Below are positions 46,720 to 59,050 of a stretch of 64,000 nucleotides of DNA, piece by piece. Positions within the stretch are counted from its first letter, which is position 1, and every line of letters begins with the position of its first letter. The translations under genes were made by a program, and so were the position numbers. The stretch comes from Hsuehochloa calcarea (taxonomy: Eukaryota; Streptophyta; Magnoliopsida; Poales; Poaceae): contig CM070599.1 of NCBI GenBank assembly GCA_036346395.1, forward strand, positions 18,033,232-18,097,231, read 5' to 3'. The notes beneath the pieces were generated by a model, which saw only the letters and a program-made list of their open reading frames with translations, was not told the origin of the DNA and searched no databases.

Positions 46720-49700
46720 GGGTTTTAGGTCCGTGGTTTGTAGAAAAGTATTAAAATGACACACTGTGCACAGTTGGTGGGGTTTTGGAAATACATTGCA
46801 TCCGCATTTCTAGTGGTGATATTCATTATGTTGTACTGTTTCGAATTGTTTCTGTACTATCATATTGTTGTTATTCTATGATCTGCTGTGATCTACTATG
46901 CCTATAAATATACTCTATGATTACTATGAGATGACCTTATATTCATAATTAATTATCTTGGCTATGCGTTTTGGTAGCAAATATTAAGAAGTTGAGGTCG
47001 TGGTTGTTACTCTGGGATTCACTAGGTTACACCATCGTTCGGGGTGTGTGGTTAGGGAAGTAGTTACCCCGAGTACCATAGTTATAGGTTTTGAGCGTGA
47101 GTTGCTTTAGAAAGTTGTTCTCTTCCTTGATTTTTGAATTTGACAAATTCTTGTCCGGTGATGGTTGATGAATTTCTCTTGGGTTCATGGTTCATGGTAG
47201 TTGATGAGTTTCAATGGGTCTTTAATAGTTCTCTGAAACAATTAATGTTATTCAATTGTTGAGTTGCTTTTATTACTAGTGATCTTCGTCAATTGGCAAT
47301 ACTGATATTTCCATGGTTGTTCCTTCCTTCTCATTGGAAAAGAGCGACTCATTTACTCGTTTGATAGTCTGGATAATGAGAGTTTTCTGTTGCAACTTTG
47401 TTAACGTGAGAGTTTTTGCTCCATGTATTTCTTTTGGATCATTCCGCGTGATGAAATTTAGTGCATCTCTTTTCTGAAGAATAATGTTAAAACCCTTTTG
47501 TGGTGCCTTATGGTGATTAAGTCGGAGATTGTAATCAAACAAAATGGTTGGCTACGGGTTTCTATTGGTCCCTATTTGTTTTTCAAAATAATTCTTGTCT
47601 TTCTGACTACTGAGATCTCTTTGCTACTTGTAAACGCTATTATTGATAAGATCGTTCTCTTTAATGATAGTTCTATCTTTCTTTGTTGGTAAAGGTGAAT
47701 TGGTTATCCGTTTGGTATTCTGGATAATGGGAACTATCTTTTACAAATTTCATTTAAGAAAGTTTTGACTCTGCCCATTTCTTTTGGAGTAGTTGGAGTG
47801 TTGGAGGTTAGAACATCCCTTTGAAAAAGAAAAGTGTTGAAACCCCTTTTGTAAGGTTTTGTGGTGTTATGTAAGGGTAATGTTGATTCTTTTATAGAGA
47901 AATAAATTTCATCATCTTTCGTGATATTTCTAAAATGATCAAATTCCAAGTTTGGTGTTCATGATCTTTTAGGGGGTTCAAGCTTTATGGGATAAATGAA
48001 GTTTGTTGAGTAAAACGATATGTTGTAAAGTTATAATGGTTCTTGAGTGATGCGAATGCTTTGATCTTGAATGCTCGTTTGTTCTTATTTGTTAAAGTCT
48101 GATATTCTCTTCTTGTGAGGCCTATGCTTTCAACTGTAGACTCCACTTATGCGCTATGACTTCATTGCTTAATTGGTTTTCCCCCTGGTCCTGTGTTTAT
48201 TGCTAGTGGTAAATGATTTTTTTTGTTGGTGAAAATCGTTTCCATTTGCCACTTCTTTTGAGAAAGAATCAACCCATTCTTTTCATATGGGTCTTTCGGA
48301 GTGTTTTCGAATTGTTGTTGTGAGATTGACGTTAATACTTGTAGTAATTTGATCGCCTTTGGTGGTATCATTCAAATAAGAATATTTCAAGTTTTGCTTT
48401 GTTGATATTTTGGAGCTCATGAATCATCTGGTAGCTGAAATTATTTTGAATAAATTGAGGTATTGGAGTGTCCTATTGTTTCTTAAGAGGTTCATGTGAA
48501 TTTAATCTTAAAGGCTCTTTTGCCTTAGATGACAACGTGAGGTTGCAATCAAATAAAATTATGTTGGTTCCTATAAGAGTAGAATAATCCGCTTGCTTTT
48601 CGAGAAAACCCGTAAATAAAAATGTTTCGAGTTTGGTGGCTAAGATCTTTTGGATCTCATGTTTCTTGTGTAGTTGAACTGTTCTGAGCAAATTTGACGT
48701 GTTGGAAAATATTATTGATTCTTAATTAGATCTTTTGGTTTGGACTAAAGACCTTATCTTGTTCGCTGTGGCAAAGAGTTGTTAGTCAAAAGATTAATTT
48801 CGGTGTTAAAGGAAATAGTGCAATAGAATTATTTGAGAATTTGAGTCAAGTTTGTAACTTGTGGTTATTTGAATCGTTCCTAAATTTTCTACTCTTTCCG
48901 CTCAAGAGATGTCCAGTTTCAATCGCAATGGTTTTTTTATTGGCTGTTATTTGCTATTCCCTTTTGAGGGATGCGTGCCCTCAACCGTGAACTCAACTTT
49001 TGTTTTTCCAAGATCCTCGTTACCAGATTATTTCTTTTGGTTTCGTGCTCGCTGTGAGGAGCAACGTTTTTCTGTGTGACGAGACTTGTCCTTGTTCGCC
49101 GCTTTCTTTTGTGAAGGAATCAACATGTTTATGTTGCAAAGTTTTGCATAGTATAAATTGGCAACTGTTTGGTAGTGGTTAATTAGTGGTAGTGGTTAAG
49201 TAGTGGTAGTGATGAGATTTTGCTACTGAACTATTGGAGTAGTAGTAGAAGATGAATTGGTTTTGATCTGTACCTCTTGGAGGGAAATTGATTCACATGG
49301 AATGTTTGGCTTCGAAGTAAGTCTGAATAGTATTACGACTGAGTAGAACCTATGGTGTAATGAAATTCTCGAACTTCAGTTCATGTTGAAAGGTCGGAGA
49401 TTATCGAATGTATGGAAACCTTGATTAATTTTATAGAGTAACGCAATTGGGTAGCATTGCGAGATTGTGTGGGTGATTTTTGATGATGTCAATGAGTGAG
49501 TGTGTTAAAAGTGTGGGAGTGTTACAGATTTAATCCGATGATTTCACAATCTGTTATTATAGAGATTCGTTGTAGAGGTCTTGGAGGTTAACTCTGGGCT
49601 TTGCATGTTTATGCTAGACCTTTGGTCACCCAATGTTTGTGTGTAGAGAAAAGTTGAATAATGGAGTTTCCTGAGTAGTGGGATGATCATTGATAGAACC

Positions 49701-50560
49701 CTTTTGATGTAGCTCATGAACGTGCGTGCTAAGGATTTTGAGTTGTTGTTCTTGAAAATTGGAGGTAGTGTGATTGTGTGGGACCTATTTTGTGGTGCTT
49801 TGAGTACCTTCTAACAAATTGATTTTGTTAGTAGAATGAGTTGGCTAGAGAATTTGGTGGATTCAATAAAGCATCTCCACAATGATCTGGATGATGTATA
49901 TCAGTTTGAGCGTAATTTGAGGATGTTTAATTAAGAGGTTTAAGCACGTGTGGTATGCGTTGAATTCGAATTGCAAGGTTCGAAAGAAGTTTTATTCCTA
50001 AAAGAGAAACTGATAAAAAGGATGTTTCCTAGGATAGTGAAGCGTTTCCTTGATTCTCGTTTGAGTTTTGTATTGTTGACTGGCGTTTTCCGCAACTTGA
50101 GTTGGCGCTGTGTTGGCATGTTTGATTCTTTCCAATTCCGACAAACCAAAAGAAGTATTTGGTTTGGGCATTCGAGCGATTTCTCATTTGGTTGTCGTGG
50201 TGTTCATTCGTAAACTGCTTATTTAGAAGATGGATTTGTTTTCATGAAGAATTGTCAAATTTGGGATTTAACTTTTTGGCGGAGGGTTAGCACTACGTGG
50301 ATGCGATGAGGACTCTCCATTTCCAGTTGGATTTTCTTCATTTTCAACAGTTGTAGAAATTAGGAAGTTGGCATTTCGCTTTGACCGTCTCGGGTATATA
50401 CGCGAAGTACACAACGTCTGGTGTGTTTAGGTGTTGAGTGGGCAACTGAACTATTCAAGGTTCGAGTTATAGTTAAAGACGTTGACCATAGAGTATGGTC
50501 TTACCTTCGATCCTCTTCTGATGATTGAACCTAGAAAGTTCAGGAATTGAGTGTTAGGTC
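46720..50560 (+). other. Non-coding interior with degenerate internal duplications
   Basis: No frame over about 90 codons resembles a protein. T- and G-rich sense strand. Segments near 47360-47540 and 47700-47880 share blocks (CTGGATAATG, ATTTCTTTTGGA, AACCCCTTTTG-like) at an offset of about 350 bases, suggesting an old tandem duplication. Confidence 0.5.
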
Positions 50561-50700
50561 ATATGTCGTTTTACGTCTTTGTGCTGTGGTTTCTCTAGTC
50601 CTAGAGAGAGGCCGCTTGGGAGCTAGAGTCCCGTACGCGGGGGCGGAATCCAGACCTGTTCGTTTCTGGTACGTGTTTACCACTGATATTTTCAGATGCA
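50561..50700 (+). pseudogene. C-terminal remnant of gypsy pol in the second element
   Basis: The plus-strand frame holds VLWFL, a stop, then REAAWELESRTRG followed by NPDLF, the decayed equivalent of the KVLW...EATWE...YPxLF end of gypsy pol. It lies just before the polypurine tract, in the same place as the remnant at 29949-30107 of the other element. Confidence 0.7.
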
Positions 50701-50761
50701 GGATTCTTTCGAATAGATTTGTGATTAGATTCGAGGTCGAATCCTGTTGAGGGGGGTAGAG

Positions 50762-53041
50762 TGTAATACTCTGGAAAAGAATTCGGTAAATAGAAAGAAG
50801 ATGGAGGGGTGAAGAGACATTGACCAAATCAAAATTTCTAGTTCGACGGGGGGTTTTCTGCCTTTCTTCGCCATCTGGGCGCGGGCGCGACCGAAGGCAG
50901 AGAGGCAGGGTGGCGGCCAAAAAGGGGGTGCGCCTCCCCCCAACCCTAGACGCCACTCCTCCTTCCCCCCACCACCAAGCCGCCGGCTCTCCCCCCCCGC
51001 CCCCCCAGATTGGCGCCTCCCCTACTGCCGCCTCTCCCTGGTGGTGGTGCTCCTCCTCCCCCCACGTCGAGCGCTCCTGCCGATCCCTCTAGCGTCTGTC
51101 TTCGGCGGCGTTTGTCGCGTACGGTGGACGGCCAAGAAGGAGGAAGAGAGGAGAAGGGGAATCGTCGTAGCCAAGATCCTGTTCATCGTTTCCCTGGGAT
51201 CATCAAGGGTAACAATTGTCGTTCTTGTTCGTTTGTCAAACTGGTAGACTCGAAATCGATTAAATTGGGTTGAATCGAAATCTGTCTTTATTAGATCTAT
51301 TTTGTCCAGTAGGTTGCGTGGCCAGTTTTGGGTCCTTAGAAGCCCAATCTGATGCTTTCGTCTCCTAGAGTTTTGTGGCCACTGTTCTTAGCTTTCCATA
51401 GCCACTACGATCATGAGATTCCGACTTACGATTCAAGAGTTATGATTTAATCTTTTCATGCTGTTCTGTCTGTCTGACGAGAATGAACTGTCTGTTTATT
51501 CTTCAAATTTGACCTAGTTAATTGAAGATTTAGGATCTCCACCCAAAAAGGTTATTGTAGAAAGTTTAATAATATTTCCATATTGATAAAAAACACCTCT
51601 ATTGGATCTGTAGAGTAGAAGTTATGCCTTGTTCTTTAATACTGATCTGTTGTCCGGACAGATATCAGTCGGACATTTTCATCTGCTGGTTAGCCCAATG
51701 TTTTGGTAGAATTAGTAAATCTCGTCAACTAGAGTTTTGTATATTTGTGCGTTAGGATTCATTGGGCACTAGTTTCATGTCGTGCCGAGTTCCATAACAT
51801 TAATTATGATTTTTTTTGTACCGCTGCCCAGTAGGGTTGACAGGTGGCTGTATAGTTTAATGTCAGTTTAAATCTGTTGATTGTGTCGGATAGTCAGAGG
51901 GTTAGTGTAGGACACCTGTGGCCATGTTGTACCATGTTATCCTTATTTCGAATAAATATTTATGTAGGCGGTGAGGCAGTGAGTGGAGGAGCACCTTCGT
52001 TGCCTCCTAGCATGCCACAGCGCGGAAGGCAAGCACAATGTGTTAAGACATGATGATTTCTGTTGAATGTTGTTGATGTGATGATACTTCTATGATCCCT
52101 GTTCATACCTCATGTTTTACAGTTGAATATTTTTGATGCGATGTTACTTCTATGATCCATGTTCATACTTCATGTTTTACAGTTGAATGTTTTTGATGCG
52201 ATGTTATTTCTATGATCCATGATTCAAACTTCATGATATTTATTCGTTCTTAGTTGATAATCCATGTGAATGAAAGAGGTGACACTCATTCCATGTATTC
52301 ATTCCATTCTTGCATTGTTCGTGTTCCGTCCACGGGAGTGGAATTGTTAAGACCCATCAATCCTAGTATGGGCACGTAAGATCCACCATTCTAATGTGGG
52401 CAATTTCGGACACCCGTATAAAACATTCTTCATACGATGATTGGATCTCCGGACTTTGTTAAGTACGGGGTTAAGTGAGCACCGACGGGTGTGTCACTCA
52501 CTATACCGGTATGAGCATGTGTGTAGTCCTTTCCTTTCGATGCATCTATTCATTCAATTCATACTCATAAGTGTTCAGAGATAAGTTCAGATTTCGTATT
52601 GAGATAGACTTGTTCATAACCTTGTATGTTCAATTGTTTACTGTACTTGCTGAGTTTCGACTCATTCTTGTTTTCTGTATTTATTTAGGTGATCGTTGAT
52701 GATGACTCTGTTGGGAGGGAGTAGACCAGCACGTTTCACACAGTTCACTATAATTTACTCTCATTAGTAATGTCGATTTGTCTTTCATTTGTTAACCGAG
52801 GAACTGTAATAAATAAATTTACTATTGCATGATATTTCTCTTCCTGTTAGATTTTATTGTTAAATGTTGCTAGGGTTCACTTCAATTATTTCTTGATTAT
52901 GTTTGATGAATTCAGTCTTTATTTCTGCAATGCTACTATTAAAGTTGGTTCCTATATGTACTTAGAAGAGTTTCAGTTTAAATTCTTCCGCAAATTTGGT
53001 TGTATGTTATTTCTTTAGGTAGCATTTTGACTTCCGAATAG
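50762..53041 (+). repeat. 3' LTR of the second non-autonomous gypsy element, 3' clipped
   Basis: Starts TGTAATACTCTGG and matches the left LTR closely outside the GC-rich block at 50870-51100. Ends abruptly at CCGAATAG. Confidence 0.92.
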
Positions 53042-54478
53042 TATTGGTCTAACTCATAGTTAATGCCTTAATAATAATTGTGTATAAATTTCCAATCCTT
53101 GAACTTGGACACTACCATTTGTTACTCTAGAATTAATGGTTTACATATTAGTTAATAAGTTCGTATCTAAGTGTCATGGTTAGCCTTGCTTAGATACATT
53201 GTCATGCTGGCTTTAAATTGCCCAATAACAATAATTCAAAATATGAAAACTGGATTTGGGTAGCCGAGGTTAGGAGCTTGGTTGGTATGTCGGATGTACC
53301 ACCCGAGTCAATTAAGAACCGAATCTTGTCGTGACCTCTCATGTAAAAACAGTACAACCACAAGTCTGTAACACCTAAGACCTGACTAAATAATTTGTTC
53401 GCCTCGGCGTGGCTTCGCCATTGGTGGATGCGGGTGGATAAACGGGGGAGAACAAAGCCGCAGGAACTGCATGACGCAAATGGGAGACCTTCCGTGGTCT
53501 GGTGCAGGCCCTAAAGAGGTGATACCTAGTGGTGTGAAGTTGCGTTGAGGTGGGACATTGTCATGGCCTTGCAATAATTAACTTAACCACACACCTACGG
53601 AAGTGTGTTGGGGGCATTATAAGTAGAATTATCTTTTGTGGGTAAAGTGTACAAACTCTACAGAGTAAGAAAACTATCTAGATAACCGTGCTCACGGTCA
53701 AGAGCAGTGTTGAAAACTTGATTGATATAGCTTTCCTTTTTATAAAACCATTTGTGTGTGTGGAATGAAAAGGGTGGGCCGGGAACTCTGGGATTTGAGA
53801 AAGCCTGTTCAGGTACCGGTGGTAAATACGGAATAACCTGAGCATTGAGTGGATGGAGCCACTTAATGCTATAGAAGATGGAATCTCTACTAGTACTTTA
53901 CAACAAAAACTCAGTTTATAAAACTTGTATTAGTTAAATGCTAAGTCTCAGGATTAGCTATTAATTAATCTATTTCAATAAATAGCTTTGCGCAAAATAA
54001 ATGAACCAAGAGTCTCCCCTTTGATTAGCCCTGCATGTATGATAATTGCATTGTGTGTTGGCTCGCGAGTACAATTGTGTACTCATACTCACTATTTATA
54101 TTCTTTTAGTCAGTACGTGCAAAAGAAGACTACAGGGATAATTATGTGTATTGACCAAGACTGAGGTTCAAGAAGGCCAAGAACTAGGGCGCGAGCCCAC
54201 AGTCGATTGCCGGTGAGTATATCATGAGGGTTCCATATGTTATACTTTGATTCTTCTTCCGTTGTTGTTCTCTGAAAGTATTTGGCCTATCCGGCCATTC
54301 TGCAAGCCAAAAGGCATAAGGTATATTTACGCTTTGTTTAATATTATACGATAACTCTGCATTTTCGTGATATATATTTGAACCAACAATGTAACTGCGT
54401 GTGCTATCTATTGATCCAGGGAATGACATAAATTAGTACAGAAGATCCTAAATTATAAATTTGAGGTCTCACAGTTAG

Positions 54479-54899
54479 TTTGTAAAGTAATCCTTAAGAC
54501 TTAACAACCAAGAGATCATGGGATCTAATCATGGAAAATCCACCATTAAACATACCTAATGTGTTTACTTTGCAAGACTTGAACTGTGAATTTTAGCCAC
54601 ACAACACTACTGCCACACCAATTGGACTTACCACGGGTCGCGGCTTTGGAAAGAAGGATTGTTTACTTGAAGAATAATGCAATCTTCACGTGATTACACG
54701 TGAGAAGAAATCTTAATAAAAGGGAGAGACCTGATTGAACATTGAACATGTGAAAAAGATACTTCCTAAGCGTCTAGGACCCACAAGATGTGATAACTAT
54801 GCTGGACCTAAGACTCCAAGTCAGTCAAACAGAGTCAAGTAGTGCTAAATTAACAATTCATTGGACTGCACCATTCCAAGCAATGGTATGACCCAATAG
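54479..54899. other. Unassigned intergenic sequence
   Basis: Flank of the solo LTR. No gene or obvious repeat recognised. Confidence 0.3.
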
Positions 54900-56310
54900 T
54901 ATTTTGGCATACTCCTTTATAAATGCCTGGCACTCATCAATATCTGCAGCATCATAGTAAGATGAGACAAATTCACAAAAGGAAAATGGTACTATTTATC
55001 CTATTTCAGTCCCTAGTTGGTATAGAAATTTCCAAATAATACTATAATTTCTTTTGCTATTATTATGTACATAGACCCCAGATTCACAATAGGCCCCGCG
55101 AATCTTGTATCAGATTCGTCAAATCCGAACCTATTTAGAGCACGAGATTTAGGTTCATAGTGGAATTTCTAGAAGAAAAAAAGTTGCAAACCACGAGCCC
55201 AAACCCTATATTGCGACTTGGACGGACCATCGTTTCTAGAAACTTTTGTGACAATAGAGACTTCATGCTTGATTTGGTGACATTGAAATTACTATGCTAA
55301 TTGGAAAAAGCTATAAATTCCCATGTTAATTGGAGTGGAGGAAAAAAAAACAGATTTCTTCACCATCTGGAGGGCTCCAAGATCCCTAGGGTGGTATCAA
55401 AAAGCTTGGTAGCATGTATGTTTGTTGCAGGCGAAAGACAATCATAGAGAAGAAAAATTCAATCTAATTTCAGTCAACAGTCTTATGACTTACTCAACTC
55501 CTCTTATGTGAAAACTCCTCTTTGTTTAAACAGAGATGGATTATAGGTTGTAAGTCAAGATAATGTTCCTCTCTCCAGAGGGCTGGCAAGAGTCAGTAGT
55601 ACCCCCATATTTGCATGGGAATTACTGCTGAATATATTTTCTTCAGGATGGTAATTGATTTTCAGCCTTCCAGGCTGTTGGATATTTATTTATTTATTTT
55701 CTTAAGAAGGAAAGTCAAATGCAATTTGATTAGTGTAAGCTAGCGGTATGAACCGATAATGTAAACTTGTAAGCTTCAGTTACAGTTCGTGATAGTACTA
55801 CTCCTCTGTTTCTTTTACTTTTACTCTGTCCCATTGCTTCTCTGTGTGAAAAAAATCCCTAACACAGGCATGACGTTGGAGTGATTCATGCATAAGACGT
55901 CACAGTTTCCAAAGAACATTTGGGCACTTGAAATCTCAGAAAATTTGCCACATCAAACATAAATTTCCCAATATTAGCGATCTATAGACCTCTATTGTTG
56001 AAACATGAAATTCAGGAAGCCTCACCAGAACAAATCCCTGCTGTTTTGTAATGACTTAATTTTTGAAACACAATCAAGTGGTAAACAAAAAGGTCAGAAT
56101 CTCAATCGAACATAAAGGCTTCAAATTCTTGATTGCTAATAGTTACTACCATTGAAATCCATTTTTAATGTTTTTTTATAATTATACCTGCCCTTGTGTG
56201 TGAGAGAGAGAACCTTGACAGCCATTTAGGATATATGGATGTCCTTGAAAGCCAGACATACATTTGCATCGATAACCAATGTAAGCCCGGACCAACTGAA
56301 ACCACCGTGC
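54900..56310 (-). pseudogene. Remnant of a duplicated WAK gene (two exon fragments)
   Basis: On the minus strand 56302-56207 reads AYIGYRCKCMSGFQGHPYIL and NGCQ, then a GTTCTC donor, matching the end of a WAK ectodomain exon (compare YTGYRCRCMDGFQGNPYI at 59120-59060). Further on, 54953-54900 follows a GCAG acceptor with DIDECQAFIKEYA, a damaged copy of the calcium-binding EGF exon (DIDECLIPGICKG at 58004). Nothing of a kinase follows. The order and strand match the intact gene upstream, so this looks like the decayed tail of a tandem WAK duplicate. The 1.2 kb between the pieces holds nothing else I recognise. Confidence 0.75.
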
Positions 56311-56502
56311 CCAATCGTGACTTAAAAAATAAAACAGCACGATTGTATGACAGATTGATAGTGTGTACAGATTTTATTCATATGTAAAGAATTTGGAAAA
56401 CACACATTATTGAAATAAGTGCACGTACTACAGAGTATACATTACTCTTCATCGAAGGAGAAGAATTGCGACAGCCGAACATAATACTGGAAACCTAACG
56501 AT

Positions 56503-57791
56503 CTAACGTGGTAGAGTCGCTGATGACATAAACTCTTGCTCCAAGCTGTAGCAGTTTAGGTTTCTTTTAGAAGCCACATTAACTCTGTCTACCATATCAA
56601 TTCCAACAGTCAACGACTGATGGGTGGCTTGGCATTGTCTGGTTAGAAATGGCTGCATGTCTTCATTTCTTAGAGTAACTTGACATGATTTCAACCTTTT
56701 CGATCGCACGGACTGTAATGCCATCTCCACTTGTTTCATAGTAGGCCTCTCTTCGCCTCGAAGTCTCAAGCAAATCTCTGCAAGACTAGCGACATCATTA
56801 ATCTCTTCCCCCGTTGCTTCCTCAAGAACTTGAGCAGCTACTATTTCAGCAAGTGGTTTCATCTTCATCTCCCAAAGGAAGTAGTTGGATAAGTTTTGCT
56901 TTAACCCCGATTCACTTGTAAAAATAGGCTCCTTTCTAAGTAGCAACTCTACAAGTACTACTCCAAAACTATAAACATCACTCTTCTCATTTAACTTTCC
57001 AGTGTGATAATATTCTGGATCTAAGTATCCAAATGTGCCTTGTACATTTGTAACAACATGGGTTTGATCAATAGGAACCAACCTTGATGCACCAAAATCG
57101 GATACTTTATTTGTATAATTCCCATCCAAGAGTATGTTAGAGGACTTCACGTCACGATGAAAGATTGATACGAAGGCTGCTGAGTGGAGGTAATAAAGTG
57201 CTCATTGTTTCTGCAGAAATTCTCAAGCAATCATCCCAGGACAAAGAAGAGTTGCTACTTTGATCAGCCTTGAGAATTTCAAATAATGAACCATTAGGGA
57301 TAAAGTCATATACTAGTAGTGGGACCTCAGTCTCAAGGCAACATCCGAAGAGCTTTACAATATTTCGGTGGTTTATTTGTGAGAGGACAGCGACCTCATT
57401 GATGAACTGACTGATCTCACCTTGCTCAATGACTTTAGACTTTTTTATGGCCACTACATGTTGGTCAGATAAGATGCCTTTGTACACCATTCCATGCCCT
57501 CCACGACCAAGTATCGTGTAGGATCAAAGTTATTTGTTGCCTTTTCGAGCTCTACTAAGGAGAAAATCTTGGTCTTGTCATTTGCATTTTCATCTGATGA
57601 TATTAGTTGTTCTAGGAGAAGGCCTTGGTTCTTTCGGAAATGCTTTCTTCGTAGTTGCTTTTGGATGTCACTTTTCCATCTTTGCATAAGAAACATTGTA
57701 CTCAAGACGAGAAGTAGAATGACCAAGCCAACACTAAGCCCGATGGCAATACCTGCAACGATTACGCTACTCAGCCATGTATTACTTTCCT
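56503..57791 (-). pseudogene. WAK exon 4: membrane segment and Ser/Thr kinase, two indels
   Basis: Starts after TTTTTTTAG with EESNTWLSS, then the membrane span (IVAGIAIGLSVGLVILLLVL). A frame change falls between DPTR and the glycine loop. GMVYKGILSDQHVVAIKKSK carries the ATP lysine. A second change falls after LRISAET, before the HRD loop. From 57150 the frame is intact: DFGASR, GTFGYLDPEYYHTGKLNEKS, and the C-lobe to the stop. HRD is of the RD type, so an intact version would be catalytically competent. Confidence 0.85.
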
Positions 57792-57854
57792 CTAAAAAAA
57801 GTCACATATTATTTTTAGATCTAGTTCATTATGGAATTGTAGCATAGAGGTTAC

Positions 57855-58004
57855 CTAGTAGAAGATTTTCCTTTTTTGTTGGCGTGCACTTCATAGTTGT
57901 AACGTCATACTCTGTTTTTCCTGGGCACTCTGTGCAATAGTGGCTTCCTATAATGTTATGGCAAATTCCTTTACAAATGCCAGGTATCAGGCACTCGTCA
58001 ATAT
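57855..58004 (-). CDS. WAK exon 3: calcium-binding EGF domain
   Basis: 150 bases, intact, beginning DIDECLIPGICKGICHN after a TTGCAG acceptor and ending before GTAACC. The DIDEC start is the EGF_CA signature; this exon is normally separate in WAK genes. Confidence 0.88.
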
Positions 58005-59050
58005 CTGCAACACATGGCTAAAGTGAGAGGGAAATTTACAAGGGAAAATAATGTTATTCCATATCATTATTTACAACTAGAAGGATGCTACGCTTGTACA
58101 TATGGATATATGGGGCTCTTAGGGCAACTAGGCGTTGCAGTTACTTCTACTCAAAGTCCATGTACGAGTCCCCAACAATTAGCTCTTAGGGGAACATTTA
58201 CCTGATGTTTCAAGATTTATTATAGTGAATGCAGGTGCTGACTGATGTGCAGCCATGGCTGCTCTGCAATCTGCGGCCGCACTCCTGTGATTTTTCCCTT
58301 CTTTTGCTTTTACTTCCAGCCTGTCATGAGCAGGACGCTAGGCACTCTAACAGTATCTAGTGTTGCAGTGACACATAAACAGTATCTTATGTATGTTAGC
58401 GTCGCTAGTACTTAGCATGCTACGGCACGGAGTGTTTAGTGCAGATCCGAAACCACGGATAGAGTCCTCGCCCTTGAATAAAGTTGACAACTAGACTTAA
58501 CGTCTAAGAAATAATATATAAAGAAACTTATCAATCCAATCTAATCTTTGCAACTATTAAAACATAACAATAACTTGATAGATAAAGAATATTAAAATAA
58601 CACGCCTAACTAAATATTATGTATCCTAAGAAACTCATGATGTACTGTTTACACATCAGTGCGGTATTTGCGATACATTCCGGCTCCTGTTAGGGTGTAA
58701 ATCTTGTTCCATAACACACAACTTAACAAATCTGACCTTTGCTTCGGATAACGCTTTGAATGTTTTTCTTTGAACGTTTGATAAAATTTCATGGTGAAGA
58801 CAATGGCTGCATGAAGCCTGCCTCCGGTTGCGCCGAGTGCTCACAAATCAACTTATCTTAATGTAGTGTCCTTGGGAAAAACATTTATCTTAATGTACGT
58901 GATGCACATACGACATTTCAATAAAATGTATATCAATATAAAAGTTCAGATTTATCAGTATGTATATTGGTCTATTGCTATACGATATATAACTTAAATC
59001 AATTTGCATCTTATTTTGCAAAGCCTAGCGCGGAGAGAGTGGGGGAGTAC
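58005..59050 (-). other. WAK intron 2
   Basis: About 1.05 kb between exons 2 and 3. A CpG-bearing stretch at 58240-58450 stands out from the AT-rich rest, but I recognise no element or gene in it. Confidence 0.6.

Larger units (their letters stand above)
44420..53041 (+). mobile_element. Second non-autonomous gypsy LTR element, LARD-like, right end clipped
   Basis: Direct LTRs at 44420-46705 and 50762-53041 flank a 4.06 kb interior without pol domains. The primer site (46708-46719) and polypurine tract (GAGGGGGGTAGAG, 50749-50761) give plus orientation. The right LTR stops at CTTCCGAATAG and lacks the last 14 bases present in the left LTR (CCAGGGTGTTACA and neighbours), and no copy of the left flank ACTTT follows, so the right border was deleted after insertion. 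LTR ends and leader resemble the element at 27442-36269, so the two belong to related families. Confidence 0.88.
42209..54473 (+). mobile_element. Solo gypsy-type LTR (about 3.6 kb) carrying a nested retrotransposon
   Basis: Starts TGTAACATTCC at 42209 and ends GAGGTCTCACA at 54473, flanked by GTTAG (42204-42208 and 54474-54478). The two outer parts (42209-44419 and 53042-54473) have no primer site or pol. A TATA box CTATAAATAG lies at 43147-43156, with a GC-rich stretch (42660-43140) upstream whose 203-codon frame (42532-43143) I consider accidental. 53300-53700 is related to the LTR at 3835-5958. Confidence 0.8.
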
